A DNA stretch of 64,000 nucleotides, from contig LS483478.1 in NCBI GenBank assembly GCA_900478215.1, forward strand, positions 620,001 through 684,000, read 5' to 3'. Positions 1 through 8,155 of this stretch are shown piece by piece. The notes beneath the pieces were generated by a model, which was not told the DNA's origin, searched no databases, and saw only the letters and a list, made by a program, of their open reading frames with translations. How positions within the stretch are numbered: the first letter of the stretch is position 1; each line of letters opens with the position of its first letter. Source of the stretch: Salmonella enterica subsp. houtenae serovar Houten. Lineage in GTDB: Bacteria > Pseudomonadota > Gammaproteobacteria > Enterobacterales > Enterobacteriaceae. The position numbers and the translations under genes are program-made.

Positions 1-345
1 CCGCGCAATGACGCCCCCGGTGAAACGGTGAGCTATCAGGTGGGCAACGTACAATATCGGTTAACGATTGTGGAATCGACCCGATACACTACGCTTGTAA
101 CGATCGAGCAAACGGCGCCAGCCATCACCTACTGGAGCCTGCCGTCGCTGACGGTGCGCCTCTACCATGATGCGATGGTGGCTGAAGTGTGTTCAAGCCA
201 GCAGATCTTTCGCTTCAAAGCGCGGTATGATTATCCAAATAAAAAGTTGCATCAACGCGACGAAAAGCATCAAATTAATCAGTTTCTGGCCGACTGGCTA
301 CGATTCTGTTTAGCACATGGAGCGATGGCGATTCCGGTTTATTAG
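1..345 (+). CDS. yqiB: DUF1249 family protein YqiB, 5' end outside window
   Basis: The reading frame is open from base 1 (Pro-Arg-Asn-Asp-Ala...) to TAG at 343-345, so the start lies upstream. The visible 114 residues match the C-terminal four fifths of the ~140-aa enterobacterial YqiB, including the stretch ending in Ala-Ile-Pro-Val-Tyr. Family knowledge: a small conserved cytoplasmic protein (DUF1249) of unknown biochemical role, always beside cpdA. It lies 24 bp upstream of cpdA on the same strand and is probably co-transcribed with it. An internal GTG at 28 could be taken as a start but falls inside conserved sequence. Confidence 0.9.
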   Translation, partial: PRNDAPGETVSYQVGNVQYRLTIVESTRYTTLVTIEQTAPAITYWSLPSLTVRLYHDAMVAEVCSSQQIFRFKARYDYPNKKLHQRDEKHQINQFLADWLRFCLAHGAMAIPVY

Positions 346-369
346 CGTCGTGAAACCTAAGGACACCAT

Positions 370-1197
370 TTGGAAAGCCTGTTAACCCTACCTCTGGCTG
401 GTGAGGCCCGAGTCAGGATTTTACAAATTACAGATACTCACCTGTTTGCCGAAAAGCATGAAACGCTGTTAGGCGTCAATACCTGGGAAAGTTACCAGGC
501 CGTGCTGGAGGCTATTCGGGCGCAACAGTATGAATATGATCTGATCGTGGCGACCGGCGATCTGGCGCAGGATCAATCCGCTGCGGCTTATCAGCATTTT
601 GCTGAGGGTATCGCCAGTTTTCGCGCGCCTTGCGTTTGGCTACCGGGCAATCATGATTTTCAGCCGGCAATGTACAGCGCGCTGCAAGAGGCGGGGATTT
701 CCCCGGCTAAACGCGTGTTAATCGGCGAACAATGGCAGATTTTGTTGCTGGATAGCCAGGTGTTTGGCGTTCCGCATGGCGAATTGAGCGAGTTCCAACT
801 GGAATGGCTTGAGCGTAAGCTCGTTGATGCGCCAGAGAGACAGACATTGCTCCTTTTGCACCACCATCCGTTGCCGGCAGGATGCAGTTGGTTGGATCAG
901 CACAGCTTGCGTAATGCCGGTGAGCTGGATAGCGTGCTGGCGAATTTCCCGCGTGTGAAGTATCTGTTATGCGGACATATTCACCAGGAGCTGGATCTCG
1001 ACTGGAACGGACGCCGTCTGCTGGCGTCGCCGTCAACCTGCGTACAGTTCAAACCGCACTGCGCGAACTTTACGCTGGATACTATCGCGCCGGGCTGGCG
1101 TACGCTGGAGCTCCAGGCGAACGGCGTACTGGAGACGGAGGTGCATCGCCTGCAGGATACCCGGTTCCGACCCGATACCGCTTCGGAAGGATACTGA
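370..1197 (+). CDS. cpdA: 3',5'-cyclic-AMP phosphodiesterase
   Basis: Cytoplasmic metallophosphoesterase that hydrolyses cAMP to AMP and so tempers CRP-cAMP signalling. It has 275 residues, the usual family length. The dinuclear-metal motifs appear in order: Asp22-x-His24 in ITDTH, GDLAQD near residue 64, GNHD near 94, LLHHHP near 164 and GHIHQE near 203. Translation starts at TTG (370), preceded by AAGGA at about 359-363; the TTG start is conserved in enterics. The stop TGA (1195-1197) overlaps the yqiA ATG by one base, indicating translational coupling in a yqiB-cpdA-yqiA-parE run. Confidence 0.96.
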   Translation: MESLLTLPLAGEARVRILQITDTHLFAEKHETLLGVNTWESYQAVLEAIRAQQYEYDLIVATGDLAQDQSAAAYQHFAEGIASFRAPCVWLPGNHDFQPAMYSALQEAGISPAKRVLIGEQWQILLLDSQVFGVPHGELSEFQLEWLERKLVDAPERQTLLLLHHHPLPAGCSWLDQHSLRNAGELDSVLANFPRVKYLLCGHIHQELDLDWNGRRLLASPSTCVQFKPHCANFTLDTIAPGWRTLELQANGVLETEVHRLQDTRFRPDTASEGY

Positions 1198-1778
1198 TGT
1201 CTACGCTTCTCTATTTGCACGGATTCAACAGTTCCCCTCGCTCGGCAAAAGCGTGCCAGCTAAAAAACTGGCTGGCGGAGCGCCATCCACATGTCGAGAT
1301 GATCGTCCCTCAACTACCGCCGTATCCTGCCGATGCGGCGGAGTTGCTGGAATCTCTCGTGCTTGAGCATGGCGGCGCGCCATTAGGGCTGGTAGGATCG
1401 TCGCTGGGTGGGTATTACGCCACCTGGCTGTCGCAATGTTTTATGCTGCCGGCTGTGGTGGTGAACCCCGCCGTGCGACCCTTTGAATTACTGACCGACT
1501 ATCTCGGTCAGAACGAGAACCCCTACACTGGACAGCAATATGTGCTAGAGTCTCGCCATATTTACGATCTTAAAGTCATGCAGATTGACCCGCTGGAAGC
1601 GCCGGACCTAATCTGGCTACTGCAACAGACGGGCGATGAAGTGCTGGATTACCGCCAGGCGGTGGCATATTACGCCTCCTGCCGTCAGACAGTGACCGAG
1701 GGGGGGAATCACGCATTCACGGGCTTCGAAGATTATTTCAACCAGATTGTCGATTTTCTTGGACTGCACAGTTGCTGA
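1197..1778 (+). CDS. yqiA: Alpha/beta-hydrolase esterase YqiA
   Basis: 193-residue single-domain alpha/beta hydrolase. The oxyanion-side motif LYLHGFNSSP is at residues 5-14 and the nucleophile elbow GSSLGG puts the catalytic Ser at about residue 69. A C-terminal Gly-Asn-His-Ala-Phe supplies the catalytic His. E. coli YqiA hydrolyses short acyl esters; the physiological substrate is unknown. The frame stays open far upstream (to 969, inside cpdA), but the ATG at 1197 gives the family length and sits on the cpdA stop codon, so I use it. It is followed 27 bp later by parE. Confidence 0.95.
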   Translation: MSTLLYLHGFNSSPRSAKACQLKNWLAERHPHVEMIVPQLPPYPADAAELLESLVLEHGGAPLGLVGSSLGGYYATWLSQCFMLPAVVVNPAVRPFELLTDYLGQNENPYTGQQYVLESRHIYDLKVMQIDPLEAPDLIWLLQQTGDEVLDYRQAVAYYASCRQTVTEGGNHAFTGFEDYFNQIVDFLGLHSC

Positions 1779-1805
1779 CAATCAATTCGAATTGCTAATT
1801 AAACC

Positions 1806-3698
1806 ATGACGCAAACTTATAACGCTGATGCCATTGAGGTACTCACTGGGCTTGAGCCGGTACGCCGCCGCCCGGGGATGTACACCGATACGACCCGTCC
1901 CAACCATTTGGGTCAGGAAGTGATTGATAATAGTGTGGATGAAGCACTGGCAGGTCACGCCAAACGCGTAGATGTCATTTTACATGCCGATCAATCGCTG
2001 GAAGTGATTGACGACGGACGCGGGATGCCGGTGGATATTCATCCGGAAGAGGGGGTTCCGGCGGTAGAACTGATCCTCTGTCGGCTTCATGCCGGCGGTA
2101 AATTCTCCAATAAGAACTATCAGTTCTCTGGTGGTCTGCATGGAGTGGGGATTTCGGTAGTGAATGCCCTGTCGAAGCGCGTGGAAGTGACCGTGCGCCG
2201 CGACGGTCAGGTCTATAACATCGCGTTTGAAAACGGCGAAAAAGTGCAGGATTTGCAGGTGACGGGGACGTGCGGCAAGCGTAACACCGGCACCAGCGTG
2301 CATTTCTGGCCGGACGAAAGTTTCTTCGACAGCCCGCGTTTTTCTGTTTCTCGCTTAATGCACGTTCTGAAAGCAAAAGCGGTGTTGTGTCCCGGCGTGG
2401 AGATCACTTTTAAAGATGAAGTGAATAACAGCGAGCAGCGCTGGTGCTACCAGGATGGTCTGAACGACTATCTGGGCGAAGCGGTAAACGGCCTGCCGAC
2501 GCTGCCGGAAAAACCGTTTATCGGTAATTTTAACGGTGAAACGGAAGCGGTTGACTGGGCGCTATTGTGGCTGCCGGAAGGCGGCGAATTACTGACGGAA
2601 AGCTATGTGAACCTGATCCCAACCATGCAGGGCGGCACTCACGTGAATGGCCTGCGTCAGGGGTTGCTGGATGCGATGCGCGAATTTTGCGAATACCGCA
2701 ATATTCTGCCGCGCGGCGTAAAACTGTCGGCGGAAGATATCTGGGATCGCTGCGCTTATGTGCTCTCTGTGAAAATGCAGGACCCGCAATTTGCCGGGCA
2801 GACCAAAGAACGTCTGTCGTCGCGTCAGTGCGCGGCATTTGTTTCCGGCGTGGTGAAAGATGCCTTTAGCCTGTGGCTGAACCAGAACGTGCAGGCGGCG
2901 GAACAACTGGCAGAGATGGCGATCGCCAGCGCGCAGCGGCGACTGCGCGCCGCAAAAAAAGTGGTGCGTAAAAAGCTCACCAGCGGTCCGGCGTTGCCGG
3001 GGAAACTGGCGGACTGTACCGCGCAGGATCTTAATCGGACCGAGCTGTTCCTTGTGGAAGGGGATTCGGCGGGCGGTTCCGCCAAGCAGGCCCGCGATCG
3101 CGAATATCAGGCGATCATGCCGCTCAAAGGTAAGATCCTTAATACCTGGGAAGTCTCTTCCGATGAAGTGCTGGCCTCGCAAGAGGTGCATGATATTTCC
3201 GTGGCAATCGGTATTGATCCGGACAGCGACGATCTGAGCCAGTTGCGCTACGGTAAGATCTGTATCCTGGCGGATGCGGACTCCGATGGTTTGCACATCG
3301 CTACGCTGCTTTGCGCGCTGTTTGTCAGACATTTCCGCGCGCTGGTGAAGAACGGACATGTCTACGTCGCGCTGCCGCCGCTATACCGTATCGATCTGGG
3401 TAAAGAGGTCTATTACGCGCTGACGGAAGAAGAAAAGGCGGGCGTACTGGAACAACTGAAGCGTAAGAAAGGCAAGCCGAACGTACAGCGGTTTAAAGGC
3501 CTGGGTGAAATGAACCCGATGCAGTTACGCGAAACCACGCTTGATCCGAATACTCGCCGCCTGGTGCAGCTCACCATTAGCGATGAAGACGATCAGCGTA
3601 CTAACGCGATGATGGATATGTTGCTGGCGAAAAAACGTTCTGAAGATCGACGCCACTGGCTACAGGAAAAAGGCGATCTCGCGGATCTGGATGTGTAA
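1806..3698 (+). CDS. parE: DNA topoisomerase IV subunit B
   Basis: ATPase subunit of topoisomerase IV, which with ParC decatenates daughter chromosomes. It has 630 residues, full length. The N-terminal GHKL ATPase contains VIDNSVDEALAG, the IDDGRGMPV metal/ATP motif and GGLHGVG. The transducer domain follows. The C-terminal TOPRIM region has EGDSAGG starting at Glu418 and the Asp490-x-Asp492-x-Asp494 cluster, with QRFKGLGEMNP near 560. It starts at ATG 1806, 27 bp after yqiA. Its partner parC is about 7.4 kb away, on the far side of an accessory insertion. No truncation or unusual codon use was seen. Confidence 0.98.
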   Translation: MTQTYNADAIEVLTGLEPVRRRPGMYTDTTRPNHLGQEVIDNSVDEALAGHAKRVDVILHADQSLEVIDDGRGMPVDIHPEEGVPAVELILCRLHAGGKFSNKNYQFSGGLHGVGISVVNALSKRVEVTVRRDGQVYNIAFENGEKVQDLQVTGTCGKRNTGTSVHFWPDESFFDSPRFSVSRLMHVLKAKAVLCPGVEITFKDEVNNSEQRWCYQDGLNDYLGEAVNGLPTLPEKPFIGNFNGETEAVDWALLWLPEGGELLTESYVNLIPTMQGGTHVNGLRQGLLDAMREFCEYRNILPRGVKLSAEDIWDRCAYVLSVKMQDPQFAGQTKERLSSRQCAAFVSGVVKDAFSLWLNQNVQAAEQLAEMAIASAQRRLRAAKKVVRKKLTSGPALPGKLADCTAQDLNRTELFLVEGDSAGGSAKQARDREYQAIMPLKGKILNTWEVSSDEVLASQEVHDISVAIGIDPDSDDLSQLRYGKICILADADSDGLHIATLLCALFVRHFRALVKNGHVYVALPPLYRIDLGKEVYYALTEEEKAGVLEQLKRKKGKPNVQRFKGLGEMNPMQLRETTLDPNTRRLVQLTISDEDDQRTNAMMDMLLAKKRSEDRRHWLQEKGDLADLDV

Positions 3699-3707
3699 CG
3701 ATTGTTG

Positions 3708-3806
3708 CACGCTTTATCCGGTCTGCACACCGCAGGCCGGATAAGCGAATCCGGTATGACGCCGTAGCCTGATGGCGACACTTGCGCATCGCATCAGGGC
3801 TACGTC
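3708..3806. repeat. REP/BIME-type palindromic repeats after parE
   Basis: Two imperfect palindromes between the convergent parE and ygiN genes. The first pairs CGCTTTATCCGG (about 3710) with CCGGATAAGCG (3737-3747). The second pairs GTAGCCTGATGGCG (3764-3777) with CGCATCAGGGCTAC (3790-3803). The CCGGATAAG core is typical of enterobacterial REP elements, which often stabilise 3' ends of mRNA. Confidence 0.75.
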
Positions 3807-3822
3807 AGACGATGGTAATCAC

Positions 3823-4137
3823 TTAAACGCCGGATTCCAGAATACGAATATTCATTTCCAGCACATCGTCTTTTACCGCGTCGCTATAGGCTTTCATATG
3901 TGGGGTTTGCAGATGCGCCTCAAGGTGCGCAACGCTTTCCCACTGTTCAATCATCACGATCGAGTCAGGCGCTACAGTCTGAAAACTCACGCCTGCGGCA
4001 TGATCCACCATCGGCGCGTAACCGTGACAACCCTCTTCTTTAAGAACGGTTGGAATGATTTTCGCAAACTGCTCCAGGACGGCCTGACGGTGATGTTGGC
4101 CCGGACGCGTGCGAATTTCGGCAATGACGGTAAGCAT
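3823..4137 (-). CDS. ygiN: Quinol monooxygenase YgiN
   Basis: 104-residue ABM-fold (antibiotic biosynthesis monooxygenase) protein, nearly identical in length and sequence to E. coli YgiN, which oxidises quinols such as menadiol. With MdaB it is proposed to form a quinone redox cycle. Conserved features are the N-terminal LTVIAEIRTRPG strand and the VMIEQWES segment. The start at 4137 is preceded on its strand by AAGGAGTTAACC. It lies 31 bp downstream of mdaB on the same strand, so the two probably form an operon, convergent with parE. Confidence 0.94.
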   Translation of the reverse strand: MLTVIAEIRTRPGQHHRQAVLEQFAKIIPTVLKEEGCHGYAPMVDHAAGVSFQTVAPDSIVMIEQWESVAHLEAHLQTPHMKAYSDAVKDDVLEMNIRILESGV

Positions 4138-4168
4138 GGTTAACTCCTTCTAATTCCAGGATGACCAG

Positions 4169-4750
4169 TTAAGCAAAAATTTCGCTCAGATGCTTGCGAT
4201 ATTCTGCGGTATAGCGCGGAACATCCGGCATTTTAATCACGTCGTTGGCAATAAACGTTGGCAGAGCTTCCATGCCCAGGAACTGGTTGGCTTTATGGAA
4301 TGGCAGATAGACGCCATCTACGCCTACGCCGTGGAAAAACTGATCTTTTTCGGTAAATGCTTCCATCGGCGCATTCCACGTCAGTGACAGCATATATTTT
4401 TTTCCCTGCGCCAGACCGCCGGAACCGTACTTTTTAGCGGCATCGGAACGCGTGCGGCCATCGCTGGCGTAGAGCGTGCCGTGACCTTCGGTAAAGACAT
4501 CATCCATATATTTTTTTACTGTCCACGGCGCGCCCATCCACCAGCCTGGCATCTGCCAAATCACCACGTCAGCCCAGACGAAATTCTGCACCTCGTCTTT
4601 AATGTCATAGTCGCTGTCGGCACGGACGATCTTAACCTGATGACCCAGATCGCGCAGAAGCCCATCGGCAACTTCGGTCAGGGTGTCATTCAACTGACCG
4701 TTGGAGTGCGCGAATTTTTTCGCCCCGTTGATAATCAGTATATTGCTCAT
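4169..4750 (-). CDS. mdaB: NADPH:quinone reductase (modulator of drug activity B)
   Basis: 193-residue flavodoxin-fold FAD enzyme that reduces quinones with NADPH by two electrons. It begins with the LIINGAKKFAHSNGQ phosphate loop (residues 4-18) and has the VIWQMPGWWMGAPW segment around residue 60 that forms the flavin and substrate site. It is upstream of ygiN in the same direction. The 107 bp behind its start (4751-4857) separate it from the 3' end of qseC. E. coli has the small gene ygiZ between qseC and mdaB; it is absent here. Confidence 0.95.
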   Translation of the reverse strand: MSNILIINGAKKFAHSNGQLNDTLTEVADGLLRDLGHQVKIVRADSDYDIKDEVQNFVWADVVIWQMPGWWMGAPWTVKKYMDDVFTEGHGTLYASDGRTRSDAAKKYGSGGLAQGKKYMLSLTWNAPMEAFTEKDQFFHGVGVDGVYLPFHKANQFLGMEALPTFIANDVIKMPDVPRYTAEYRKHLSEIFA

Positions 4751-4857
4751 TATTTTCCCTCTAAGGAATGCGTTTGCTGCTGATTCTACGCTGACGAGCG
4801 GTGCGGTGAAATTAGCAAAATGTGCAAAGCCTTTTGTGATTTTGGCAAAAGACTTTG

Positions 4858-6207
4858 CTACCAGCGAACCACGGCCTCAAATCCACCTTCCGCAGCGTTG
4901 CCAAACGACACTGTCATGCCGTGCAGCGTGGCGATGCGGCGGACTATCGAGAGTCCCAGGCCGCTGCCGGTCACGCTTTGGCCAGGTGGGCGATAAAAAC
5001 GCTCGCCGATATGCGTCAGAACCTCTGGCGCCACGCCGGAGCCGTTATCTCTGATGGTGAAGCTGCGGGCATGTAAGATAACATCGACGACGCTGCCCTG
5101 CGGACTATAGCGAATCGCATTGTCCAGTAGGTTACGCACTAACAGGCTTAAGAGTAGCGGCTGACCGGTACGTATGACGTCATGGGCGTTGAGCTGTAGA
5201 CGCACGTCGATATTCGCCTGCTGCGCCGGATGATAAATGTCCATTACGGCGGACTGCAGCAGCTCTTCCAGCGAAATCTCCGCCACATCCTGCAAATTAT
5301 CGAGCGAGTCCAGGCGCGATAACGTCAGTAGCTGATCAACCAGCCGCGTAGCGCGTTCGATTCCCGCATGGAGCTGGGACAGCGCTTTATCTCGCGTCAG
5401 CGGATCGTCGCCCGAGAGTTGCGCCACCTCGGTTTGTACTTTCAGCGCGGCCAGCGGGCTGCGTAATTCATGCGCGGCGTCGGAGGTAAATCGCCGTTCG
5501 CGCACCATCATGGAGTGGATGCGGCTAAAAAGCTGATTAAGCGCTTCGACCAGTGGGCGAACCTCGCTCGGTACGCCTTTGGCGTCGAGCGGTGTTTCCG
5601 ATTCCGGCGACCGGAAGCGTAGCGCCTGCGCCAGCTTCTTCAACGGTCTGAGCTCGCGGTGAAGCAGGAGTAATAAAATCAGCAACATGAACGGGAGGGC
5701 GATCAGCCACGGCGTTAATTGCGCCGCCACGATCGCCAGCGCCATATCTTCGCGGTAATCCCACTCCTGACCGACGACGATACGATACTTACCGTCCGCC
5801 GAGTTCAACCACAAAAAACGCCAGAGGTCGTTGTCATCTTTCAGATAGCCATTGTCGAAACCTTCACGGCGATAGCGATACGGAATATCCTGGCCGTTGT
5901 CGCCATCATGCAGCAACATTTTGCCGTCAGCGGAAAAGATGGCGAACGCCAGCGCATCGTCATCGATATGCCCATGTTTTAATTTCTTTGGCGTATGAGC
6001 CATGCGCTGCGGGGCGTTGATCTCGTTAAGATCGAGGGTGCTAAGCCGTCTGGCGAACAGCATCAACTGTGTGTCAAACAACTCGTCGACATTATCCGTC
6101 GTCTTTCTCCAGGCCACAAAACTGGAAATTGCCCAGGTGATGGAGACCAGAATCAGGAAAATAAGCGTCAGCCTGACGCGCAGGCTAAGACGTTGCGTCA
6201 ATTTCAT
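4858..6207 (-). CDS. qseC: Sensor histidine kinase QseC (PreB)
   Basis: 449-residue inner-membrane kinase of the QseBC two-component system (PreAB in Salmonella), reported to sense adrenergic hormones/AI-3 and to cross-talk with PmrAB. TM1 is at about 13-33, a periplasmic sensor domain at 34-160, and TM2 at about 162-184. HAMP follows, then the H-box DAAHELRSPL with phospho-acceptor His246, the N-box NLLDNAIRYSP, the G1 box RDNGSGV and the G2 box TGSGLGLSIV. The ATG overlaps the qseB stop by 4 bp, so the two are translationally coupled. Confidence 0.95.
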   Translation of the reverse strand: MKLTQRLSLRVRLTLIFLILVSITWAISSFVAWRKTTDNVDELFDTQLMLFARRLSTLDLNEINAPQRMAHTPKKLKHGHIDDDALAFAIFSADGKMLLHDGDNGQDIPYRYRREGFDNGYLKDDNDLWRFLWLNSADGKYRIVVGQEWDYREDMALAIVAAQLTPWLIALPFMLLILLLLLHRELRPLKKLAQALRFRSPESETPLDAKGVPSEVRPLVEALNQLFSRIHSMMVRERRFTSDAAHELRSPLAALKVQTEVAQLSGDDPLTRDKALSQLHAGIERATRLVDQLLTLSRLDSLDNLQDVAEISLEELLQSAVMDIYHPAQQANIDVRLQLNAHDVIRTGQPLLLSLLVRNLLDNAIRYSPQGSVVDVILHARSFTIRDNGSGVAPEVLTHIGERFYRPPGQSVTGSGLGLSIVRRIATLHGMTVSFGNAAEGGFEAVVRW

Positions 6208-6863
6208 GCGTCACCCAGGGTGTAGCCGATGCCGTGTACGGTGCGAATAAATTCGCTGCCGAGCTTGCGGCGTAAATGATGAACATGGACTTCCACTGCA
6301 TTGCTGGAAACATCGTCATCCCAGTTATACAGCTTCTCTTCAATAAGCTTGCGCGGCAGCACGCGACCTTTGTTGCGCAGTAGTAGTTCCAGCAACGCGA
6401 ACTCTTTCGGTTTTAGGGCTAGAGGTTCGCCGGCAAGCGTCGCGACGAGATTACCTGGATTGAGCATCACCTGGCCGTGGCGCAATTCGCTACTGGCCTG
6501 ACCACTGGCGCGGCGTACCAGCGCCTCCAGACGGGCAGCGACCTCAATGAGCGCAAAAGGTTTACATAAATAGTCATCGGCGCCCAGACGTAGCCCCTCG
6601 ACGCGCTCTGCTAACGCATCGCGCGCCGTCAGGATCAGTACCGGTTCCTGTTTACCCTTTTCGCGCCATTCGCGCAAAATATCCCGTCCGTCCATTCCTG
6701 GCAGCGTCAAATCTAAAATGACCGCGTCATAAGGCGCGCTGTAAAGCGCCTCTTTGCCCGGACGTCCCTCGGTAAACCAGTCGACGCTGAAACCCATTTT
6801 ACTCAGACCCGCTTTTATGCCATCGCCAATAAGTGTGTCATCTTCTACCAGTAAAATTCGCAT
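6204..6863 (-). CDS. qseB: Response regulator QseB (PreA)
   Basis: 219-residue OmpR/PhoB-class regulator. The receiver domain begins MRILLVEDD with phospho-acceptor Asp51 (ILDLTLPGMDG) and the conserved Lys in LCKPF. The C-terminal winged helix covers about residues 125-219 and ends GIGYTLGDA. The frame is open to 7016, but the longer N-terminus is not protein-like and runs into the ygiW start, so I place the start at the ATG 6861-6863, giving the family length. It is the first gene of qseBC and is divergent from ygiW; the shared 150-bp region contains tandem CTTAAG-type half-sites. Confidence 0.95.
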   Translation of the reverse strand: MRILLVEDDTLIGDGIKAGLSKMGFSVDWFTEGRPGKEALYSAPYDAVILDLTLPGMDGRDILREWREKGKQEPVLILTARDALAERVEGLRLGADDYLCKPFALIEVAARLEALVRRASGQASSELRHGQVMLNPGNLVATLAGEPLALKPKEFALLELLLRNKGRVLPRKLIEEKLYNWDDDVSSNAVEVHVHHLRRKLGSEFIRTVHGIGYTLGDA

Positions 6864-6948
6864 CTGTTCTTCCCTGCGGTAACTCGCGTTACCGTCAGTT
6901 AACCTTGTCGCCGCAGGTGATGTACAGAAAAAAAGAATCTTTTTTTGC

Positions 6949-6977
6949 CTTAAGAAGTTGTTAAGGATTAACTTATT
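6949..6977. promoter_or_regulatory. Candidate QseB/PmrA-type operator between qseB and ygiW
   Basis: CTTAAG (6949-6954), five bases, GTTAAG (6960-6965), then a weaker CTTATT at 6972-6977, an 11-12 bp periodicity. PmrA boxes are direct repeats of YTTAAK separated by 5 bp, and QseB (PreA) recognises very similar half-sites. The position in the divergent qseB/ygiW spacer fits autoregulation and control of ygiW. Which regulator binds is inference. Confidence 0.5.
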
Positions 6978-7014
6978 AAATGGATCTGAAACGACATGAA
7001 AGGGAAAAGTAATC

Positions 7015-7407
7015 ATGAAAAAATTAGCTGCAATCGTTGCCGTTATGGCACTGTGTTCTACCCCGGTTTTGGCGGCTCAGCAGGGCGGTTTCTCCGGCCC
7101 GTCGGCGACGCAAACGCAAGGCGGCGGATTTGTCGGCCCGAACGGCAGCAGCACGACGGTAGAGAGCGCTAAATCGCTGCGTGACGATGCGTGGGTAACG
7201 CTGCGCGGAAATATCGTCGAGCGCATTTCCGACGACCTGTATCTGTTTAAAGATGCTACCGGTACTATCAATGTGGATATTGACCACAAGCGCTGGAACG
7301 GCCTGACCATAACCCCGCAGGATACCGTTGAAATTCAGGGCGAAGTGGATAAGGACTGGAATTCCGTTGAAATTGACGTGAAACAGATTACTAAAGCCAA
7401 TAAATAG
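7015..7407 (+). CDS. ygiW: Periplasmic BOF-domain stress protein YgiW (VisP)
   Basis: 130-residue secreted protein. The Sec signal peptide ends near residue 20 (Pro-Val-Leu-Ala) and is followed by a Gln/Gly/Ser-rich linker. An OB-like bacterial BOF domain covers about residues 45-127 (DAWVTLRGNIVERISDD, VEIQGEVDKDWNSVEIDV). In Salmonella this protein (VisP) is reported to bind peptidoglycan, to inhibit the lipid A hydroxylase LpxO and to be part of the QseBC stress response. It is divergent from qseB, with SD GGGAAAAG ahead of ATG 7015, and is followed by a strong terminator. Confidence 0.93.
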   Translation: MKKLAAIVAVMALCSTPVLAAQQGGFSGPSATQTQGGGFVGPNGSSTTVESAKSLRDDAWVTLRGNIVERISDDLYLFKDATGTINVDIDHKRWNGLTITPQDTVEIQGEVDKDWNSVEIDVKQITKANK

Positions 7408-7424
7408 TCGCTTAAATAGTGAAA

Positions 7425-7464
7425 AAAACGATGCCGCTTGATACGAATCGGCATCGTTTTATAA
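7425..7464. terminator. Bidirectional rho-independent terminator
   Basis: The stem arms AAAACGATGCCG (7425-7436) and CGGCATCGTTTT (7449-7460) flank a 12-base loop. The A-run and T-run on either side allow termination of ygiW on the plus strand and of the lipoprotein operon on the minus strand. Confidence 0.85.
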
Positions 7465-7469
7465 ATGCG

Positions 7470-8144
7470 TTAATCCCAGTTGCCGTATGGGTAGGTTTTG
7501 CCTTTAATGAAATCCTGTGTTGACTGTAGGAAGTTGAAGGAACCGCCCGAGACGACGTAGTCTTTACAGATGTTCAGGTCGTTGCCGGAGCGGGTCCTCA
7601 TCTTCAGGGGCTTGACGGGAAGACTGGGGCGTCCGGCGACATCAGAAAACCAGATCTTGACTTTACCGCCTGGAGACAAACCAAACACCATCCTGTCGTA
7701 CCAGACGGCATGCCCATTCCATGTATGGTCAGCGGGAGTTTTCATGCGCAGCCAGGTTTCAGGCCCGAAGACGGCGCTGGTTTCGTAGGTTTTCTGATCA
7801 ATATAGGACTCCCAGCAGAAGACAATATACTGCGGGGGCTTTTTGACTTTGTTGAACTGACCGCCAAAGCCGTGCGCATTCTCAGGCCATCTATCAACAG
7901 AACCAGGATCCCAGGAGGTAGTATCAAGCGTGTTAAATGTATACAGATAACCATCCGTGTCGATGACTCTTGCATGGTTTACTATCGAAGGTAATTCTCT
8001 GGGCGTGATAAATAAAAAAAACCACTCGCCATAAGGCAGCGTCCAGTCCCCGCTGGCGGCCTGTTTTGACTGTAAAGGGTGCGGTTTCTGCGGGCTACAG
8101 GCGGTGATTGCCAGCAGCACGGTGAGTGTAAGTAGCCTGTGCAT
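7470..8144 (-). CDS. Lipoprotein, probable T6SS immunity protein, distal copy
   Basis: 224-residue predicted lipoprotein. The signal sequence ends in the lipobox Leu-Ala-Ile-Thr-Ala-Cys, Cys at about 16-18, so the mature protein would be lipid-anchored. It resembles the DUF3304-type Tli lipoproteins that neutralise Tle1-family phospholipases in the periplasm (from memory, unsearched). Two in-frame ATGs exist (8150 and 8144). The second has GGGG at a 6-base distance and is preferred. It is a tandem paralogue of 8156-8842: the first ~40 and last ~10 residues are nearly identical, with divergent patches between. It lies 11 bp downstream of its twin and is the last gene of the effector operon. 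Confidence 0.8.
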   Translation of the reverse strand: MHRLLTLTVLLAITACSPQKPHPLQSKQAASGDWTLPYGEWFFLFITPRELPSIVNHARVIDTDGYLYTFNTLDTTSWDPGSVDRWPENAHGFGGQFNKVKKPPQYIVFCWESYIDQKTYETSAVFGPETWLRMKTPADHTWNGHAVWYDRMVFGLSPGGKVKIWFSDVAGRPSLPVKPLKMRTRSGNDLNICKDYVVSGGSFNFLQSTQDFIKGKTYPYGNWD

Positions 8145-8155
8145 GCTCATCCCCG

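Noticed and set aside
969..1196. Long upstream extension of the yqiA frame inside cpdA
   Set aside because: The extension is read through conserved cpdA sequence; homology and the overlapping TGATG place the yqiA start at 1197.
2589..3359. 256-aa antisense frame inside parE
   Set aside because: It lies entirely within a conserved essential gene, has no SD or family resemblance, and is a codon-bias shadow.
6864..7016. N-terminal extension of qseB toward ygiW
   Set aside because: It covers the shared promoter and operator-like repeats; the regulator family begins at MRILLVEDD.
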